Origin: Bettongia penicillata ogilbyi
Lineage: Eukaryota; Chordata; Mammalia; Diprotodontia; Potoroidae
Length of the DNA: 64,000 nt
Assembly (NCBI GenBank): GCA_023548195.1
Contig: JAJHZJ010000121.1
Location: 5,676,180-5,740,179, forward strand
Direction: 5' to 3'
Shown: positions 36,796 to 50,195 of the stretch, one piece after another
Numbering within the stretch: the stretch's first letter is position 1
How the letters are laid out: each line of letters opens with the position of its first letter
Position numbers and translations under genes: made by a program
Notes under the pieces: generated by a model
The model's database searches: none
What the model saw: the letters and a program-made list of their open reading frames with translations, nothing else
What the model was told of the DNA's origin: nothing

Positions 36796-37119
36796 GTCCC
36801 AGTATAAGAAGAAAAAGCCAGAGAGGCTCAAAGGCAAAGCTTTTTCCAAAGCTGATCTCACATTCCACAGCTATCCGAAGACAGTCTTCCTGCTAACCAG
36901 CTGCTATTCACAAAAGGAAGAATGGAAAGAAGCCTGAAAAATACCATATTATTGAAGGCCAGGACATACAACTTTTTTTTGAAGGGGAGTATGCAGGGAG
37001 CGGGGGAAGGAGAGATAGCCTTGTGGTATCTTCGGTGCAGGAAAACTCCCAGGGAGGAAACTCTCTCCATAAATGCAGATCAGCAATTTCTTTGTCATGT
37101 ATGGGTATTAGAGAATTGC

Positions 37120-37235
37120 ATAGGTAGCTGAGAGATAAAGTAATTTGCTCATGATAACATAACTAACATGTATCTGAGGCAAGACTTGAACCTAAGACTT
37201 CTTGACTCCAAGGCTGGCCCTCCCAACTATACTGA
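37120..37235 (-). mobile_element. MIR-like SINE fragment
   Basis: agtaatttgctcatgataac and aagacttgaacctaagact. Confidence 0.6.
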
Positions 37236-37254
37236 TCCTGCTCTTTTTAACTGG

Positions 37255-37520
37255 TTTTTCCCTTGCTATAATGTCCTTTCTCCTCATTTTAGCCTCCTAG
37301 ATTCCTGGATTTTCTTCAGAACTTACCTCACCTTCTGCAAGAGGCCTTTCCTGGTTCCCCCCAACTTTCCCTTCCCCAAAGGACATTCTTCCTCAAGGTT
37401 ACTGAGTATATATTTTGCACATGCACTGGTATGTGTATGCTGGGTTCCCCGAAACTTCTAGTTAAGGGATTATGTTGCTTTTGTCTGTGTCTCCTCAGTA
37501 CTTAGCAGGTACTTTGTGAA
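37255..37520 (+). mobile_element. LINE L2 3' end
   Basis: gcaagaggcctttcctggtt and tctcctcagtacttagcag are L2 3' landmarks in the expected order. Confidence 0.6.
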
Positions 37521-37599
37521 GGTCATCTGGTCATGAATATGCTAAAGATTAACCGTACTTGAACAAGAATATGGGTAGGTACACACTGTGTTTCTGAAG

Positions 37600-37745
37600 A
37601 ATGACAGATTCCAAAACCAGAGGACTTGGTTTCACATCACAATTCTGAGACTTACCTATTGACCTTGAACAAGGTATGTAAGCATCTGGGGCCTCATTTT
37701 CTTCACATATAAAATGAGGGGTATGCTGTAGATGTCCTTGGCACA
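37600..37745 (+). mobile_element. MIR-like SINE fragment
   Basis: attgaccttgaacaaggta and cctcattttcttcacatata. Confidence 0.6.
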
Positions 37746-37914
37746 CCCTTCCACCACTATATCTATGATTATAAGTACATCACACACATATACACAAACA
37801 CATAGCATCATATTTTTACCTACTTTCTATAATATTATCTAGACGATCTAGATTAAAAGTTAGAGATTTTCTCTACATGGCCAAAGAATCTCCCAGATTG
37901 AGACCAATGACAAG

Positions 37915-37990
37915 TATGTATACATGTGTGTGTATGTACATATGTATGCATGTATGTATGTATATTGTAGGTATATATATATATATGTCC
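37915..37990. repeat. (GTAT)n microsatellite
   Basis: gtatgcatgtatgtatgtat followed by (TA)n. Confidence 0.9.
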
Positions 37991-38144
37991 CCTGAAATCT
38001 TAAATTCAAATTTCACCAATTTAACATGAGTCCAAATAGAATTGACATATTCCATATTATATTCATCATTAAGTCAGACATGACTAGCTGCTTAAACATG
38101 AGTATGTCCATATTATTAGGAAGACTTAACGCATCTAGGTGACA

Positions 38145-38320
38145 TAATGTAAAGATCATTGTACATGGAGTCTAGAATAGCTGAGATCAAATCTTACCTT
38201 AGAAAATGAGTAGCTGGATAAGTCCTGGATAAGTCACAACTTCTTTGTGTTTCAATTTTCTGATCTATAAAATCGGAATAATGGTAACACCTAATATCAG
38301 AAGGGCCATGAGCATTAAAC
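38145..38320 (+). mobile_element. MIR-like SINE fragment
   Basis: tggagtctagaatagctgag, gataagtcacaacttcttt and tgatctataaaatcggaat. Confidence 0.6.
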
Positions 38321-38829
38321 AAACATGTGTACTTTGCAGACTTCAGAATGATATATATTTGTATTCTTAGGTATATGCTTTTGGTAGCAAACAGTTAACT
38401 TTTTATACCTCTTAGGAGGAAGTAGGAAAAGCAATCAATAAATGTTGCAAGAAATTGAAACATGACCAGCTTTTCAGAATGGTCCAGATGTCATGGCGTC
38501 CATGATGAGAATCAGCACTAAGTCTTTTTAACTGATAAAAATGCAAATGAGGATGTTCTGTTATCAATAGAGGATAGGGAAATTCCACTTTAAATAACTT
38601 CAAAGTTTGCTTCCCCCTTGAGTCCTTCTCTGATTCCAACTCCAGATTTATCACATTAAGCTTGAGCACTGTCTGGAGAGTTCATCTGGCAATTATGGTT
38701 GAGCTGACTAATGCAGAAAGAAGCAGAACAGTGTTTTCCTCAGATAGAAAGTTCGATATTGTAGTTTATGTGGGGCATCGGCTTTAGTGAAGAAAGCACC
38801 AGACTTTTAGCTTCATTTTTGTATTTTAT

Positions 38830-38940
38830 CTTCTCCCATTAGATTATAGGCTTCTTGAGGGCAGGGACAGTCTTTCCTAAACACAGTACCTGGTGCATAG
38901 GAGATGCCTGATAAGTATGTATTTTTTTATTGACTATTGA
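38830..38940 (+). mobile_element. L2 3' tail
   Basis: ttgagggcagggacagtctt and acagtacctggtgcatagga. Confidence 0.65.
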
Positions 38941-38989
38941 CTTGGAATCAGAAGGCTTGTATTTGAATCTCTTCCCTGACACTTTACAA

Positions 38990-39165
38990 GATCATACATT
39001 TAGCGTCTGAAGGGACCTCAGATGTCAGCCTTCTCATTTTACTGATGAGAAAACTGAGACCCAGAGAGGTTAAGTGACTTTCTCAAAGTCACAGAGCTAG
39101 AATTTAAATTCAGGTGTTCTGACTAAAAATTCCATTCTCCACATTACTTGCCATGCCCTACTTAC
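38990..39165 (-). mobile_element. MIR-like SINE, reverse orientation
   Basis: tctgaagggacctcagatgt, gatgagaaaactgagaccc and gtcacagagctagaatttaa. Confidence 0.75.
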
Positions 39166-39300
39166 CTCTGAGCAAGTCATTTAACTTGTTTGAACCTTAG
39201 TGTCTTCATTTGTAAAATAAAAATAATACTACTTATATTATCTATCTCACAGATTTGTTATGAGGAAAGCATTTTGTAAATAGCAAGGTGATGTAGAAAT
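39166..39300 (+). mobile_element. MIR-like SINE fragment near ITGBL1 exon
   Basis: tgagcaagtcatttaacttg and tcttcatttgtaaaataaaa. It ends about 110 bp before the 39411 exon. Confidence 0.65.
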
Positions 39301-39410
39301 ATTTCCAGTAAGAAAAACAATGAGAGCCATTGTTGATTTCCCTCTGAAACCTCAGGTAGAACTTTTGAATATTTAACGAGGCTTTGTCTGTCACACTTTT
39401 TGTTTTCCAG

Positions 39411-39557
39411 GCCATGGTAAATGCTCCTGTGGTCGCTGCATTTGTGAGAGGGGGTGGTTTGGAAAACTCTGCCAATATTCAAGAAAATGCAACATGACTG
39501 AAGAAGAAAGCAAGAGTTTGTGTGAATCAGCAGATGGCATATTGTGCTCAGGGAAGG
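39411..39557 (+). CDS. ITGBL1: ITGBL1 internal coding exon (EGF-like module), second of four in window
   Basis: This 147-bp exon has a tgttttccag acceptor and a strong gtgagt donor. Its first two bases complete the glycine codon opened at the end of the 10570-10686 exon, and it ends one base into another glycine codon, so it is phase 1 at both ends. The 48 complete codons include [20 protein letters not shown], then a spacer beginning [14 protein letters not shown], then [14 protein letters not shown]. The CxCGxCxC core followed by GWxGxxC is the classic I-EGF half-module, and the NMTEEESK spacer is shared with integrin beta tails. Two open frames on the opposite strand across this exon are shadows. 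The intron before it is about 28.7 kb, typical of the long introns of this gene. Confidence 0.96.
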
Positions 39558-41029
39558 GTGAGTGTTGGAGTTGAGTAACTCAGAATACTGTTATCCTTAG
39601 GTTTTCTACTGAATGAAAGCTCTGATGGCTTTTATTCGTGACATATTTTAAGGCTGAAGATTAAACACATAAACTCAAGTAAATGGGACTCAGAAAGTAG
39701 GGTTAATACCAAGAGAATCCCAGTCACGATTGCCACATTGAATCACAGCACGTACTATAAAGGAAGAAAGTAGTGTGCCAGGGTCCCTATATATAAACAA
39801 ATAAGAGAAAGGGTGGTAAGAGTTAGCTTCTGAAATGCTAGCAAACAGGGGCATGGTGAGGTAATTACAGGATACAGGATTGGCAAATAGATGCCTTGAT
39901 GTGAGAAAATTATACAAAGAGAAACAGTATAGGAAGTGAGAATGAAAAGACAAATGTAGGGATTAGATATGGTCTTTCCTCAAAAATTCAGCAAGTATTT
40001 TGGTTCTCAGGAACTTGCATTTGTCTTCACCTATGGTACAGATTATAGAATATTTAATAGCATTAGACTTGGTCTTCTCTAATGTATTATGGTGGCCTGA
40101 AAGTGACCTTCAGTAATTGAAGGAATGGGGCATAAACTCAGTTCCCACTGAGCCAGATATGTTTTGAAAACAAGCCCATGATAGACAGCTAATCTGTGAA
40201 ACATCGATGCTAAATTTGGAGAGAATTATCTATAAACTGGAATAGGATGATGACTTTTTTTTGACCACATCAACTCAAAAGGCAATCTTCCAAACAGTAG
40301 GGTTTTGACCTGTGTTGGTGCAGGGAGCATCAGGGATCTTTGAAAGATTTAATATCTTAACTGTCACTATCTCTTTCAATCCCCCTTTTAGACCATAAGC
40401 TCAATGAGGGGAAAGGCTATCATGATGACACTTTGCTGTTCCCAGTATTTTAAAGTCTTGGAAATTAAATTCACATAAAATTCACTTATGCAAAGTAACT
40501 TGTACCCATGTGAGTTGGTGTTTAAGAAATTAGACTGAATATTAGAAGTTGATATAAACAATGTTTATCATTTTTTTCTTTGTTTCTTAGGGAAGTTAAA
40601 TATATACATATGCATATATATGAGTATGTATGTGTATGTATGTATGCTTCTGTCACAGTTATTTCAGTTATTTTCCATTTCTAAGAGACTTAATTGTGGT
40701 GGAAAAATAAGGATTATGGGGTTATCTTGTGTGTGAATTTAACCTGTTTTTTCAGTCTTTTTTTTAAATTTGTAATTTTCATTTTGAAATCAGTCTTTGT
40801 TTTGAATGGACATTTACATATTTCAGGTTCACTTAGCAGGTGTCATTTCAATTGCATTTAATTCAATTCCACTAACTTTTTCATGTCTTCTTTGTGTAGA
40901 ATATTATAGTAACACTGGAAAAGAGGTAACATTGAGATACAGCCTCTGCCCTCGTGGCTCCTAGATCTCTTAGGAGAATAAGACTTCCAAAAAACCATAT
41001 AATAATATAATAACAACAGCCAGCAATTA

Positions 41030-41250
41030 TAATGTGCTTTAAGGATTGCAAAATTTTTCTGTAAATATCTTATTTTATCCTCACAACAACCCGGGGAAGT
41101 ACATGTTATTTTTTATCCTCATTTTATAAATGAGGAAACTGACGCAGACAGAGGTTAAGTGACTTGCCTTGAGTCATACAACTAGTGTCTGAGGGAAAAT
41201 ATGAACTCAGATCTTCCTGACTTCAGGTCCATTACACCATCTAGATAACT
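41030..41250 (-). mobile_element. MIR-like SINE, reverse orientation
   Basis: atcctcacaacaacccgggg, gaggaaactgacgcagacag and gaactcagatcttcctgact. Confidence 0.85.
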
Positions 41251-41514
41251 GTAAACAGTAGGCAAATACATGATACTCCAATGATCCATGATTTCTATGA
41301 AGCTAATAAAAATGTTTTTAAACCGGACTTTCCAAAAAATTCAAAGTATAATTGTGATTAAAATCCAGAATGAGTTTGAGAAGCACTGAGTCATTTCTAC
41401 CTCTAGGGCAAAGCATATTTATATTATTTATCCCAAACTATCCTAAACACCCCTAAAGAATGGAGGCCCTCAATGCCTATGAATCCATGGTATTTTCATC
41501 TTAATGATCAAATG

Positions 41515-41626
41515 GCTGTGTGTGTGTGTGTACACATGTGTCTGTATGCATGTGCATACATGCATATAGCCAGGTCTTGGTTGTCTATGCTTATGGAGAA
41601 TCATTTTATATATATAAACATATATA

Positions 41627-41662
<36 letters not shown>

Positions 41663-41665
41663 AAG
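41515..41665. repeat. (GT)n and (TA)n microsatellites
   Basis: (GT)n at about 41517-41531 and (TA)n at 41608-41662. Confidence 0.85.
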
Positions 41666-41699
41666 TTTTTATTTAGATTCTTTGACTACATCCAGAGAA

Positions 41700-42370
41700 T
41701 TTTATTCAATTCTGTGCATCACACTACAAGAAGGAGTAAGTTGAAAGGAGACTGAGTAGGATGGTGAGATTTGAAATCATAGCATATGAGGATAGGTTGA
41801 AAGTGCTAGGAGGATTTAATCATTAGAAGATGAGAGAGTCTGGTGTAGTCAGTATAGTTTTATCTCTGGGTTCAAGACCTACCTATGACATATACTGACT
41901 GTGTGACTCTGGGAAAGTCACTTAACCTCTCAGTGCTCTGGGCAGCAGCTCCAAAACTTTCAGAGAGGGTACCAACTTGCCCAGATCCAGTCAGTATCAC
42001 TAAGAGATGGCTAGGGGATGGGTGGGAGGGAGGAATTAGAGATAGATGCTCTCTTCAAGCATTTAATAGTTTGCCTTGCAAAAGAAAACGTAAATGTTTC
42101 AGTTTAGGCCCCTAGGGCAGAATTAGGAGTAATGGGTTGACTCTGCAGAGGGACAGATTTAGGCTGAGTGACAGGAATAGCTTCCAAACAACTAGGAGCA
42201 ATTCAGAAGTGGAATAGGAGACCGCAGATCCCCACGTAATGAAGGTCTTTAAAGAGAAGCTAAATAATCCCTTGGTGGGGATGTTATAGAGAGGATACCT
42301 TTTTAGGTATGGGTTAGACTAAATGCCTTTTAGATCCTCTTGACTCAGGGACTCAGAGATTTAAGGTCTA
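41700..42370 (+). mobile_element. CR1/L3 LINE 3' end with nested SINE
   Basis: tccagagaattttattcaat, atatgaggataggttgaaa, then acagatttaggctgagtgac and atgggttagactaaatgcct, which end with the CR1-type 'ctcagagattt' 3' text. A MIR-type SINE (about 41835-42020) interrupts it. Confidence 0.7.
41835..42020 (+). mobile_element. SINE nested in CR1/L3
   Basis: tgactctgggaaagtcactt and gagagggtaccaacttgcc. The latter half matches the SINEs at 43650 and 53865. Confidence 0.65.
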
Positions 42371-43329
42371 CGTCAACTAATTATTTAGAAGCTGTTTTTA
42401 ACATTATTCACAGGAAACATATTCTAGGGTCAGCTGGAGCTTTCTCTTCTCTTATCTACAGAATGATGTTATTTTATTGGGATAATGAAGACCTTGAGTT
42501 ATAATCCTATAGGGCCTCCTAAATTATCCAGAAGGATAAAATCATTCTGTTTAGTTAACTTGATTGATGTATTCTGTGAAAATTACACTTTTGAGTAACA
42601 TATTGAGATATGATATGTTCGGATTCCTGCTTTACTCCAATTTGTAATATTCAGTTTGACCTTTTACACAAATCACATAAGGATAATTAGATAGAAAAGG
42701 TTCTTAGGACAGGCCTTTACAGCAAGCCTTAAACTTTAATGTAATGTTCCCTATTTGGTAATCAGTTATGAATACTGACAAAGATCTCTCTCTCCTCTTT
42801 TACTCAAATTCCAGGTTCAAAGTTAGTATGGGTGGGATGCCTTAATTCTTTAGAAAGTGCCCCAACTTATCTTTGTATCCCCAGACCATCTTCTCTTGCC
42901 CAACATGAGCAGGTGACCATCTTATGACCATTTGGTCACTGGAAATAACTCTTGCCTGGCCCATCTTAATTTTTGATGCTCTAGAGCAAGGTCTATGAAC
43001 CAGTGGGCTCCTGTACTTTGTGTAGCACCTTTAGAGTGTTCAGGTTTTAAACCTGATATCAAGTCTTATAAAAATAAGACCCTGGAGGAAGATCATGAGG
43101 AAACCTGAGGTCCACTTTATTAAAGGGTCTTTTGTTCCCCTCCCTCCCCAATGAAGGGCCATTGGCTCAGAGCTCTGCCTCAGTGGTTTTTCTTGCAGAT
43201 TGGGCGATTATAATCCCCACACATACTTATGACAATTCTTGCTTAATTTTTACTAACAGGAAACTTATTCTATAGGAAATCCTTCCTTGGCATAGATCAG
43301 CAACTTGCCTGTGACCTGTAATCTTAGAG

Positions 43330-43450
43330 AGACGCTTAGTGTGCTGCTGAGTCAACAATTTGGCCAAGGTCATACATGACACACAGTTTTTGTCTGAGGC
43401 AGGGCTTGAACACATGCCATCTTTACTCCGAGGTTAACTGTCTTGCCTTT
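43330..43450 (-). mobile_element. MIR-like SINE fragment, reverse orientation
   Basis: aatttggccaaggtcataca and gaggcagggcttgaacacat. Confidence 0.6.
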
Positions 43451-43649
43451 CTGCCTCTCATCTCTCAGAATATCGTTGACCTCATTCCTTAATTCTTCCT
43501 GTTAACTTTTTGAGCAAGAATTACTCAGTGTATAGGACTGTGTCTGTGCTACTAATGAAACCCATAACAAAATAATGAAGCATCATGATGTCTTGAATTA
43601 GGAAGAGTCAGAAATTTGTGCTAAGAGGCATCAGTCTCTTTTGGAGAGG

Positions 43650-43855
43650 AAGCTGACCTCAGAGTCAGTCAGATGTAGATTTCAGTCCTACCTGATGCAT
43701 TACTTGATCAAGACACTGAACCTACCTCTCCATATCCCAGACAATTCTCTAAGACTGTTATTTGCAAAGTAGCTAATGTTTCACATTGGTAGAGGGAGTT
43801 TCCTGACTAGAGTTCCCTACATCAATGTAACCACAGGCCAAGTTCAAAAATAAAT
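43650..43855 (+). mobile_element. Marsupial SINE
   Basis: tcagagtcagtcagatgtag, then attggtagagggagtttcct and catcaatgtaaccacaggcc, a 3' end shared with 53865-54085. Confidence 0.65.
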
Positions 43856-44959
43856 GCATAAATGAATTGAGTCCTATGGTTTTCCCCACCCTGTCAAGGA
43901 ATACTCTTGTTTATGCTGAAAATGTACAGTTGATACAATAAATTACCTTCAGCTGAGTTCTGCTCTAATGATGAATTCTTAGCCTCTGCTTTCCCTGGGT
44001 TGGGGCCAGTATTTGCAGATTTAAAAGGCTTCCCTGGATTTGGCGTTCCAGGAGAATAAATGGAAATCAGGAGCAGTGGATAGAATAATGTTGACAAAGG
44101 GCTTTCCCACCAGCACTGCTGCATGTTGATAATATTGAAAGCTCAAGATATGGCACAGATAATCTTACCACAAAGAATGAAGTATTGGTCATGTCTTTTC
44201 CCAAGAGGTATCTATCAGAACTAAAAATATCCTAGGATAAAGTTTCAGCAATAATCACTAATAAAGAGAATGCATACTGGAGAGGAGAAAATTGACATAA
44301 AATTTCGATTCTGCAAATCAGTTAGAAGCAACCTCGGGTAATTTAGTCCAATCTGTACATAACTAGTAATCCTCTTCATGATATCCTGACAATGAGGTCA
44401 CTGCTGGGTGTATATACACGATATAGACATCTATATCTACATATGTATACATTTAAAGCATGTGTACATGTATGTATTCACATGTGTGTATACATGTTTA
44501 CTACTAAGATTTTCTATAGGGTAAGAGAAAGGTTATGAGAGGGGATATCTGCAGGGGCACAGGGGATCTGGTTAACCAAATGAGTATAAAGAAACAATTT
44601 TCAACTGCTAAAGTATAGTTTATCAGCTTGTCCAAGGAAGGACTTGTTTTAAGCTTTTTGTTTACATAACGTAAGTATTTCTAAGCTCTGATGAATTGCT
44701 TTGTCCCCCATATTATCCTTTTGTTAGCAGTTACCTTATCCTTCCTTTTCCCCTATCTTTTAAACCTCTCCTGCTCGCCATGTTATTGACAAAAGAAGAT
44801 ATTAAAAAACAAAGCATCATGAGAATCTTCATTTAATCCATTAAGGTCTTCCTTTCAATCTAGTAAACCTTGTTGTAAAGACAACCTTGTTTTAAGGGGG
44901 AAAAAATTAAGACATTATTAACTACTCCCTTCTAATTTTTTCAGGCTTTCTCAAAGTAT

Positions 44960-45145
44960 TTTCCACTTGACAAGGCAGCATAGGATACATTGAATTTGGA
45001 TTCAGAGTAAATTCTGACACTACCACTTTCTACCACTTGTGTAAGATTGGACAAATTCTGAATCTCACATGCCTATCAGTTAAATAAGGTATTAGGTCAG
45101 ATGACCTCTCAAGTCCCTTTCAACTCTAAGTATTTGAATATATAT
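44960..45145 (+). mobile_element. MIR-like SINE
   Basis: ggattcagagtaaattctga, then gatgacctctcaagtccctt and caactctaag. Confidence 0.65.
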
Positions 45146-45284
45146 GGTATAACCATAGATGAGTGCTTTTGGTTTATTCTGCTATAGGTACTACCAGGAA
45201 GAACTAAGAATTGAAAGCAGAGGGTCTAGGCTTCCCTCAAGATCTCCAGTTCAATACAAATGTGGGTAGGATATGAGTCACCAT

Positions 45285-45595
45285 GGTATGGTGGAAAGGC
45301 AACTGGCCTGGAAATTAGCTGCAAAGGCCGTAAAGTAACCCAATGAATACAGTGCTGGGACTGGAGTCCTCAATACCCAAGTTCAAATATTGCCTCAGAT
45401 ATGTGTTATGTGAGTGTCCTTGCACAAGTTGCTTAAAAAAAAAGCTGTTTGCCTCAGTTTCCACAATTGTAAAATAGAGATAAAAATAGTACCTGCCTCA
45501 CCCTTCCAGCACTGTTCAGGATCAAATGAGATATTTGTAATGCATCTACTGTGCCTGGTACATAGTAGGCACTTAATAAATGCTTGTATCCTTCC
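45285..45595 (+). mobile_element. MIR-like SINE with L2-type 3' end
   Basis: gtgctgggactggagtcctc, gtttgcctcagtttccacaa and gtgcctggtacatagtagg with an aataaatg end at about 45578. Confidence 0.8.
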
Positions 45596-45599
45596 TGGA

Positions 45600-45720
45600 A
45601 CTTAGTCCCAGCTCTACTAGGTTAATTAACCTAGTTGACGATCTTGAGCCAAGTTATTTCCCTCATCCAGGATTCCATTTCTTTATCTGTTCACATGAGG
45701 AGTTTGGACTTTATCATACA
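45600..45720 (+). mobile_element. MIR-like SINE fragment
   Basis: tcccagctctactaggttaa, then atttccctcatccaggat and tttctttatctgttcaca. Confidence 0.45.
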
Positions 45721-47204
45721 ATCACCGATATAGATCTATAAGGGTACTAATGCCCTCATATTGCAGATGAGGAAAGTGCTGAAGTGGGATTTGGGTCTAG
45801 GCCCTCACACTTCAGTTGGTATTCTTTTTATTTTACTATAGTTGTCCCCATGGCCCCTCTTTGATTTTAGCTTCTTGATTATCTTTCCATTAGGGAAGAT
45901 AGTAGGAGCAAAGAAATTGATGAGCTTCTGTTTCCTGCTACTTTTAAGGGAAAATGTATGTAGACTGAAATCATGAATTCCTGTTAAAATAATCTATGGG
46001 AACCCAACCAACAGGTCATTACCCTCATCCCTAAGTCTAGGCTTACAGGTTGTAGCAATTACTGCTGACATTACTCTTGAACACAAAATGATAACCCATA
46101 AAACTGACATGTTTGAGCTGAATTATATCTATGTTTCCTCTAGGCTCTCACATTCTATTGTTTTATCATCTGATGAATATTATTAGCATGGTGGCAGGGA
46201 AGAGGTAAAAAATGTTCATGGACTTTTTCAAATACCATGATTTGGTAAAAGTTTGGTACTTTGGGAGTAAACTTTTCGAAAATACTGTCATCCTAATTAT
46301 CACATATGGAGAAATCCCATTTTCACTCTTTGGCATGGTAAAGACATGAAAATTATTCTGATGAGGATACTGTGCTCTGGTTATACCCTTAGATTACATA
46401 GTATTCATTTATTTAGTTGCTTTTTTTAATGGCTTTTGAACAAAGCTGACACCTCATGACAGAAGACGGTGAAGAAATAGCGTTTTATTTCTTTACAAAT
46501 TTGTAGCCAAGACAATAAATCACTCCATAGAAAAAATTTAAAACGGATACAGTGTCTATGACCATTCATAATGGATGGAAAGGTTAGTACAAGAGTGAGA
46601 ACCGCCTGTTGTGATGTCAGATTGCAGCATTTTGCCAGGCACGACAAAATAAAAATGAATTCCAACTCTACGAATGTAAGTAACTTAGAATGATGCCTTG
46701 CTCTTGGACTTCAAAAGTCTACATGGACAACCAAGAGAAGGGGAAATAATTTTAGTGTCCAGATCTCTCCTAATATCACAAACTGAATTATCTTCCATCG
46801 AGTTAGTGACCTTTGCAGAGATCTGAGCACAATGACAAGGGAATTTTTTGATTTTGGTCATTGATTTTCTGTCTATTGTATTTGGATCTTAGAGCACCCA
46901 GGCAGGCTTTGTCCATCATCATTTTAACATAATTCCAGGCAATCATCACTAACCTTCTTTAAAGTAGCTATCATCAAGAAATAGATACAAATTTGAGATG
47001 TTAAACTACTTCCCCTTACTCAATTGTTTGGGAAATAGGATTATGGCATTTTTTTGAGTTCCAGATCATCCAAACCAAGTGCACAGTATATTTCTACTGT
47101 ACAAGGGATAGGGCAGATTCAGCGGGAATTGTCCTTGTGTCATGTTAGAGTTGTTATCCCCAATTTGGTCCTCTAATTAAATGTCTAAGAATTAAATGTA
47201 CCCA

Positions 47205-47430
47205 CTGCTGACATGACATGAAAAAAATTGACTCTGAGCAGCAGTACAGCTGAGTTGGGGTAAGAATGGAACGTGGTCCAGTTCCTAGTCTGGGGCTAAA
47301 GCTTTATGATCTTATATCACTTTCTCTCTCTTTGCTTTCATTTTCTCATCTGTGAAATCAAAGTATCTGTCTCTATCTCAGAGGGTATGCTTTGAAGACC
47401 AGTAAAATTAAATGCTTTATTTCCAAAGTA
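47205..47430 (+). mobile_element. MIR-like SINE fragment
   Basis: tttcattttctcatctgtga followed by tctcagagggtatgctttga and ttaaatgctttat. Confidence 0.6.
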
Positions 47431-49624
47431 CTGGGGGCAAAATGAGGGTATGAACATTCCAAAATATTCTGATCCTGAACCAGAATGAACTGGAAAGGGG
47501 ATGTTACAAGCATTGTTCTTCTGTCATAATTCCAGCCTGCTTCTCACCATAGTTGTGGTTATGTTAAACTTCCAGGTAGGATGATACTTACCTCTTTCCT
47601 GAGAGGTATGCAGCCTGAGTATGGCTGATGGCAACTTCTCCCCTATTACCTCCTCTGGTAGGAGGCAGGGAGCAGATCCCATTATTTGTGAAAGCAACTG
47701 GAGCTCTTGGAAGGAAAAGTGCCTTAGTGTCTCCTATTATGTTATAACATATTACTAGTAACATAGGCTGAATTATTTCTAACCTAGTAAATAATAGGAA
47801 GAGTTTCCCATCTCTAGGAGGCACTGATTTTTTTATGAATAGAAGTTTAAGAGCTCAGTAGGGAGAAAGAGTCACTGTTTCATGGCACCTTCTCCCTCTT
47901 TTCATTTTAGATATTTCTGTTTCTGGCATACTTCTGAGAGTTACTAGTGCTCAGAGTTGCCGGTTTGAGACTTTTATTGTTCAAAGATCTAGTATAGTTC
48001 CTGTAATAAGCTCCATTGTGCCTGTTAAGACTTAAGAAAACATTTTGGTTTCTTTTTTTTTACCACAACATGGAAATGGCCTTGACTAAAGTCATGTCAC
48101 TAGGTAAGAAGTTTTCTGGATTTAACAACAGGAAGAACTCCCCAAAATAGTGAAAATGAACAAGGTTAATGATGTAGCTTGGAAGTGGATACAGATGCCT
48201 GAACCATATATTGTCACACACAAAAGAGAGCTTTTAGAAGCATATGATTCATGGAAATGATGTTGGAAAATCAATTGACTGCCATTTGTGATAATTAACT
48301 GGGTTTTTCAAAACCATTTTGTTCCCCATGTCAGATGTCATTTTAGAAAGTCACAAAATGATGCTATTCAACAAAGCATTTATCTTTATTCATCCATAGA
48401 AATAAGAGACTCAGTTTAGTGTCTCCTATTGTGACTCCTATGACAATTAATGAAATTCAGAATGTTTTTTGCTGACATTTTCCCTCAGTAGTTGTGTCTG
48501 TCAATCTATCTATTAGCTTTAGTAAAAGAAGGTTGAAAACAGAGGTAAATAAAATACACAAATAGGAGGAAAACCTATGCTTGAAAGAGTTGAGGAAGGA
48601 GAAAAGCCTGTTACTTATTACTAGAAGAGAGGACACAGTGGACAACCAGTTTAGTCGGAACTGAGATAACCCTTCCTTAAGGATGGCATGCAAATTAGCA
48701 CTGGCCCACAGGTAGAAAAATGGGCTAAATATAAAAGCAATCAATGCTGACCAATTAAGGATGAATTTAAGTGGAAATAAAATCCATGACTATCCACTGT
48801 GACTTTTTTCATTTTGTTAATGCTGACAGTAGAATGGCAGTAATGGCACAGGAATAATGGGAAATATTACATGGGCTGGTAAACATGTTGGGGGAGCCAA
48901 GGAATTTAAAATCTATTTGGAAAATTTATTTATAAGGAATATAGTTGGGAAAGGTGGTATATAGTTCTACAATTATTTTCTTTGCCATGAAAATGAAAAG
49001 CAATGTTGGCAGCTCCCTCTTGACCACCAAATAAAAATATTAACCTCTGTTCTGAGTCCTAACTGATATTTTCAAACATCACAGATGTTTGATCTTTTGC
49101 CAAAGATCTTCTTGATGCTGTGAAGCTAGTGCTTTTGGCCAGTTGCAATATGTGGATGCTTCAGAAATTCTGACTTTAAACCATAGAAAGAAATGTTATA
49201 GATAACTATGTAGTAGGGTTTGACTAGTTGTCAATTTAAGATAGATTCTAATAGCAATGAATCACCTCCTGTTTTGTATATGCACTCTTCACCCTATGTA
49301 TCCCCCTTCTTTTACCAAATGTAATTCCCTTTTTCTAATCATTCCCCACCCCTTTCAAACAGCTTTTCATTTATCACGAGTGGATTTTCCTTTTTGAAAT
49401 GAATGTGCTTGTTTGAGGGAATGATGGCCAAGTTTTCAAAGATATCTTAAGCTAGTCTTTGTTGAAATTTCATGGTATATTTCAAGAACTTTCCAAAAGG
49501 AAGCTTTTCCTAATAATAAATACTTTTGGCCATTTAGAACTTCCAAACCCTGAATATTGAAAATAGCAATCACATTTGGAGCTAACAACCAACTCAAGGC
49601 AACATATTGAAAGATGCGGTTAAG

Positions 49625-49775
49625 GAACACTGAAGTAGGTTTCAGGAGGCTTAGGTTTAGTTTGCAGACAAGCCACAAAGTCAGCTATATAGTTTAGGCC
49701 AAGTCACTTGATCTTTTGGGGCCTTGCTTGGGGGCTAGATTATCCCAAGGTCCTTTCCAATGTCTTCTTGACAAA
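49625..49775 (+). mobile_element. MIR-like SINE fragment
   Basis: ggccaagtcacttgatcttt and caaggtcctttccaatgtc. Confidence 0.6.
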
Positions 49776-49954
49776 TGTCAAGAGAAAGAACACTTTCTTC
49801 CTAAGACATTTTTGTCTGTGGACATAATTAATATCTGTAAAAATGCAATTTTCTCAGCAACATCTATTCCTTTAAAGAAAAGAAAGGCATATCTGAACCA
49901 TTTTAAGAACCTTGGTAGAAAAACTAAGCCTAAATGAAGTAAAGAATTGCAGAA

Positions 49955-50195
49955 GGAAATTTCTTGAGGACAGAGACTGTTCTTGGATTCATCTTACCCA
50001 ACCATCTTTCCTCCTCCCTACACTTAAAGCAACTTGGGAAAATGGATAAATGTTTGTTAATTTTAAATACTTATTGAACAGCAGATTGTGTCATTAAAGA
50101 TAGCAATTTTCATTTTTGATTCTCTACCCCCAGAGCCTAGCACAGGTCCTTGTACACAATAGATGCTCAATAATTGCTTGTTGAGTTGATTTCAT
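49955..50195 (+). mobile_element. L2 3' tail
   Basis: ttcttgaggacagagactgt, then agagcctagcacaggtcctt and tagatgctcaataattgct. Confidence 0.65.

Noticed and set aside
39242..39482. - strand open frames across the 39411 exon
   Set aside because: Shadows of the ITGBL1 exon, which has strong splice sites and cysteine spacing on the + strand.
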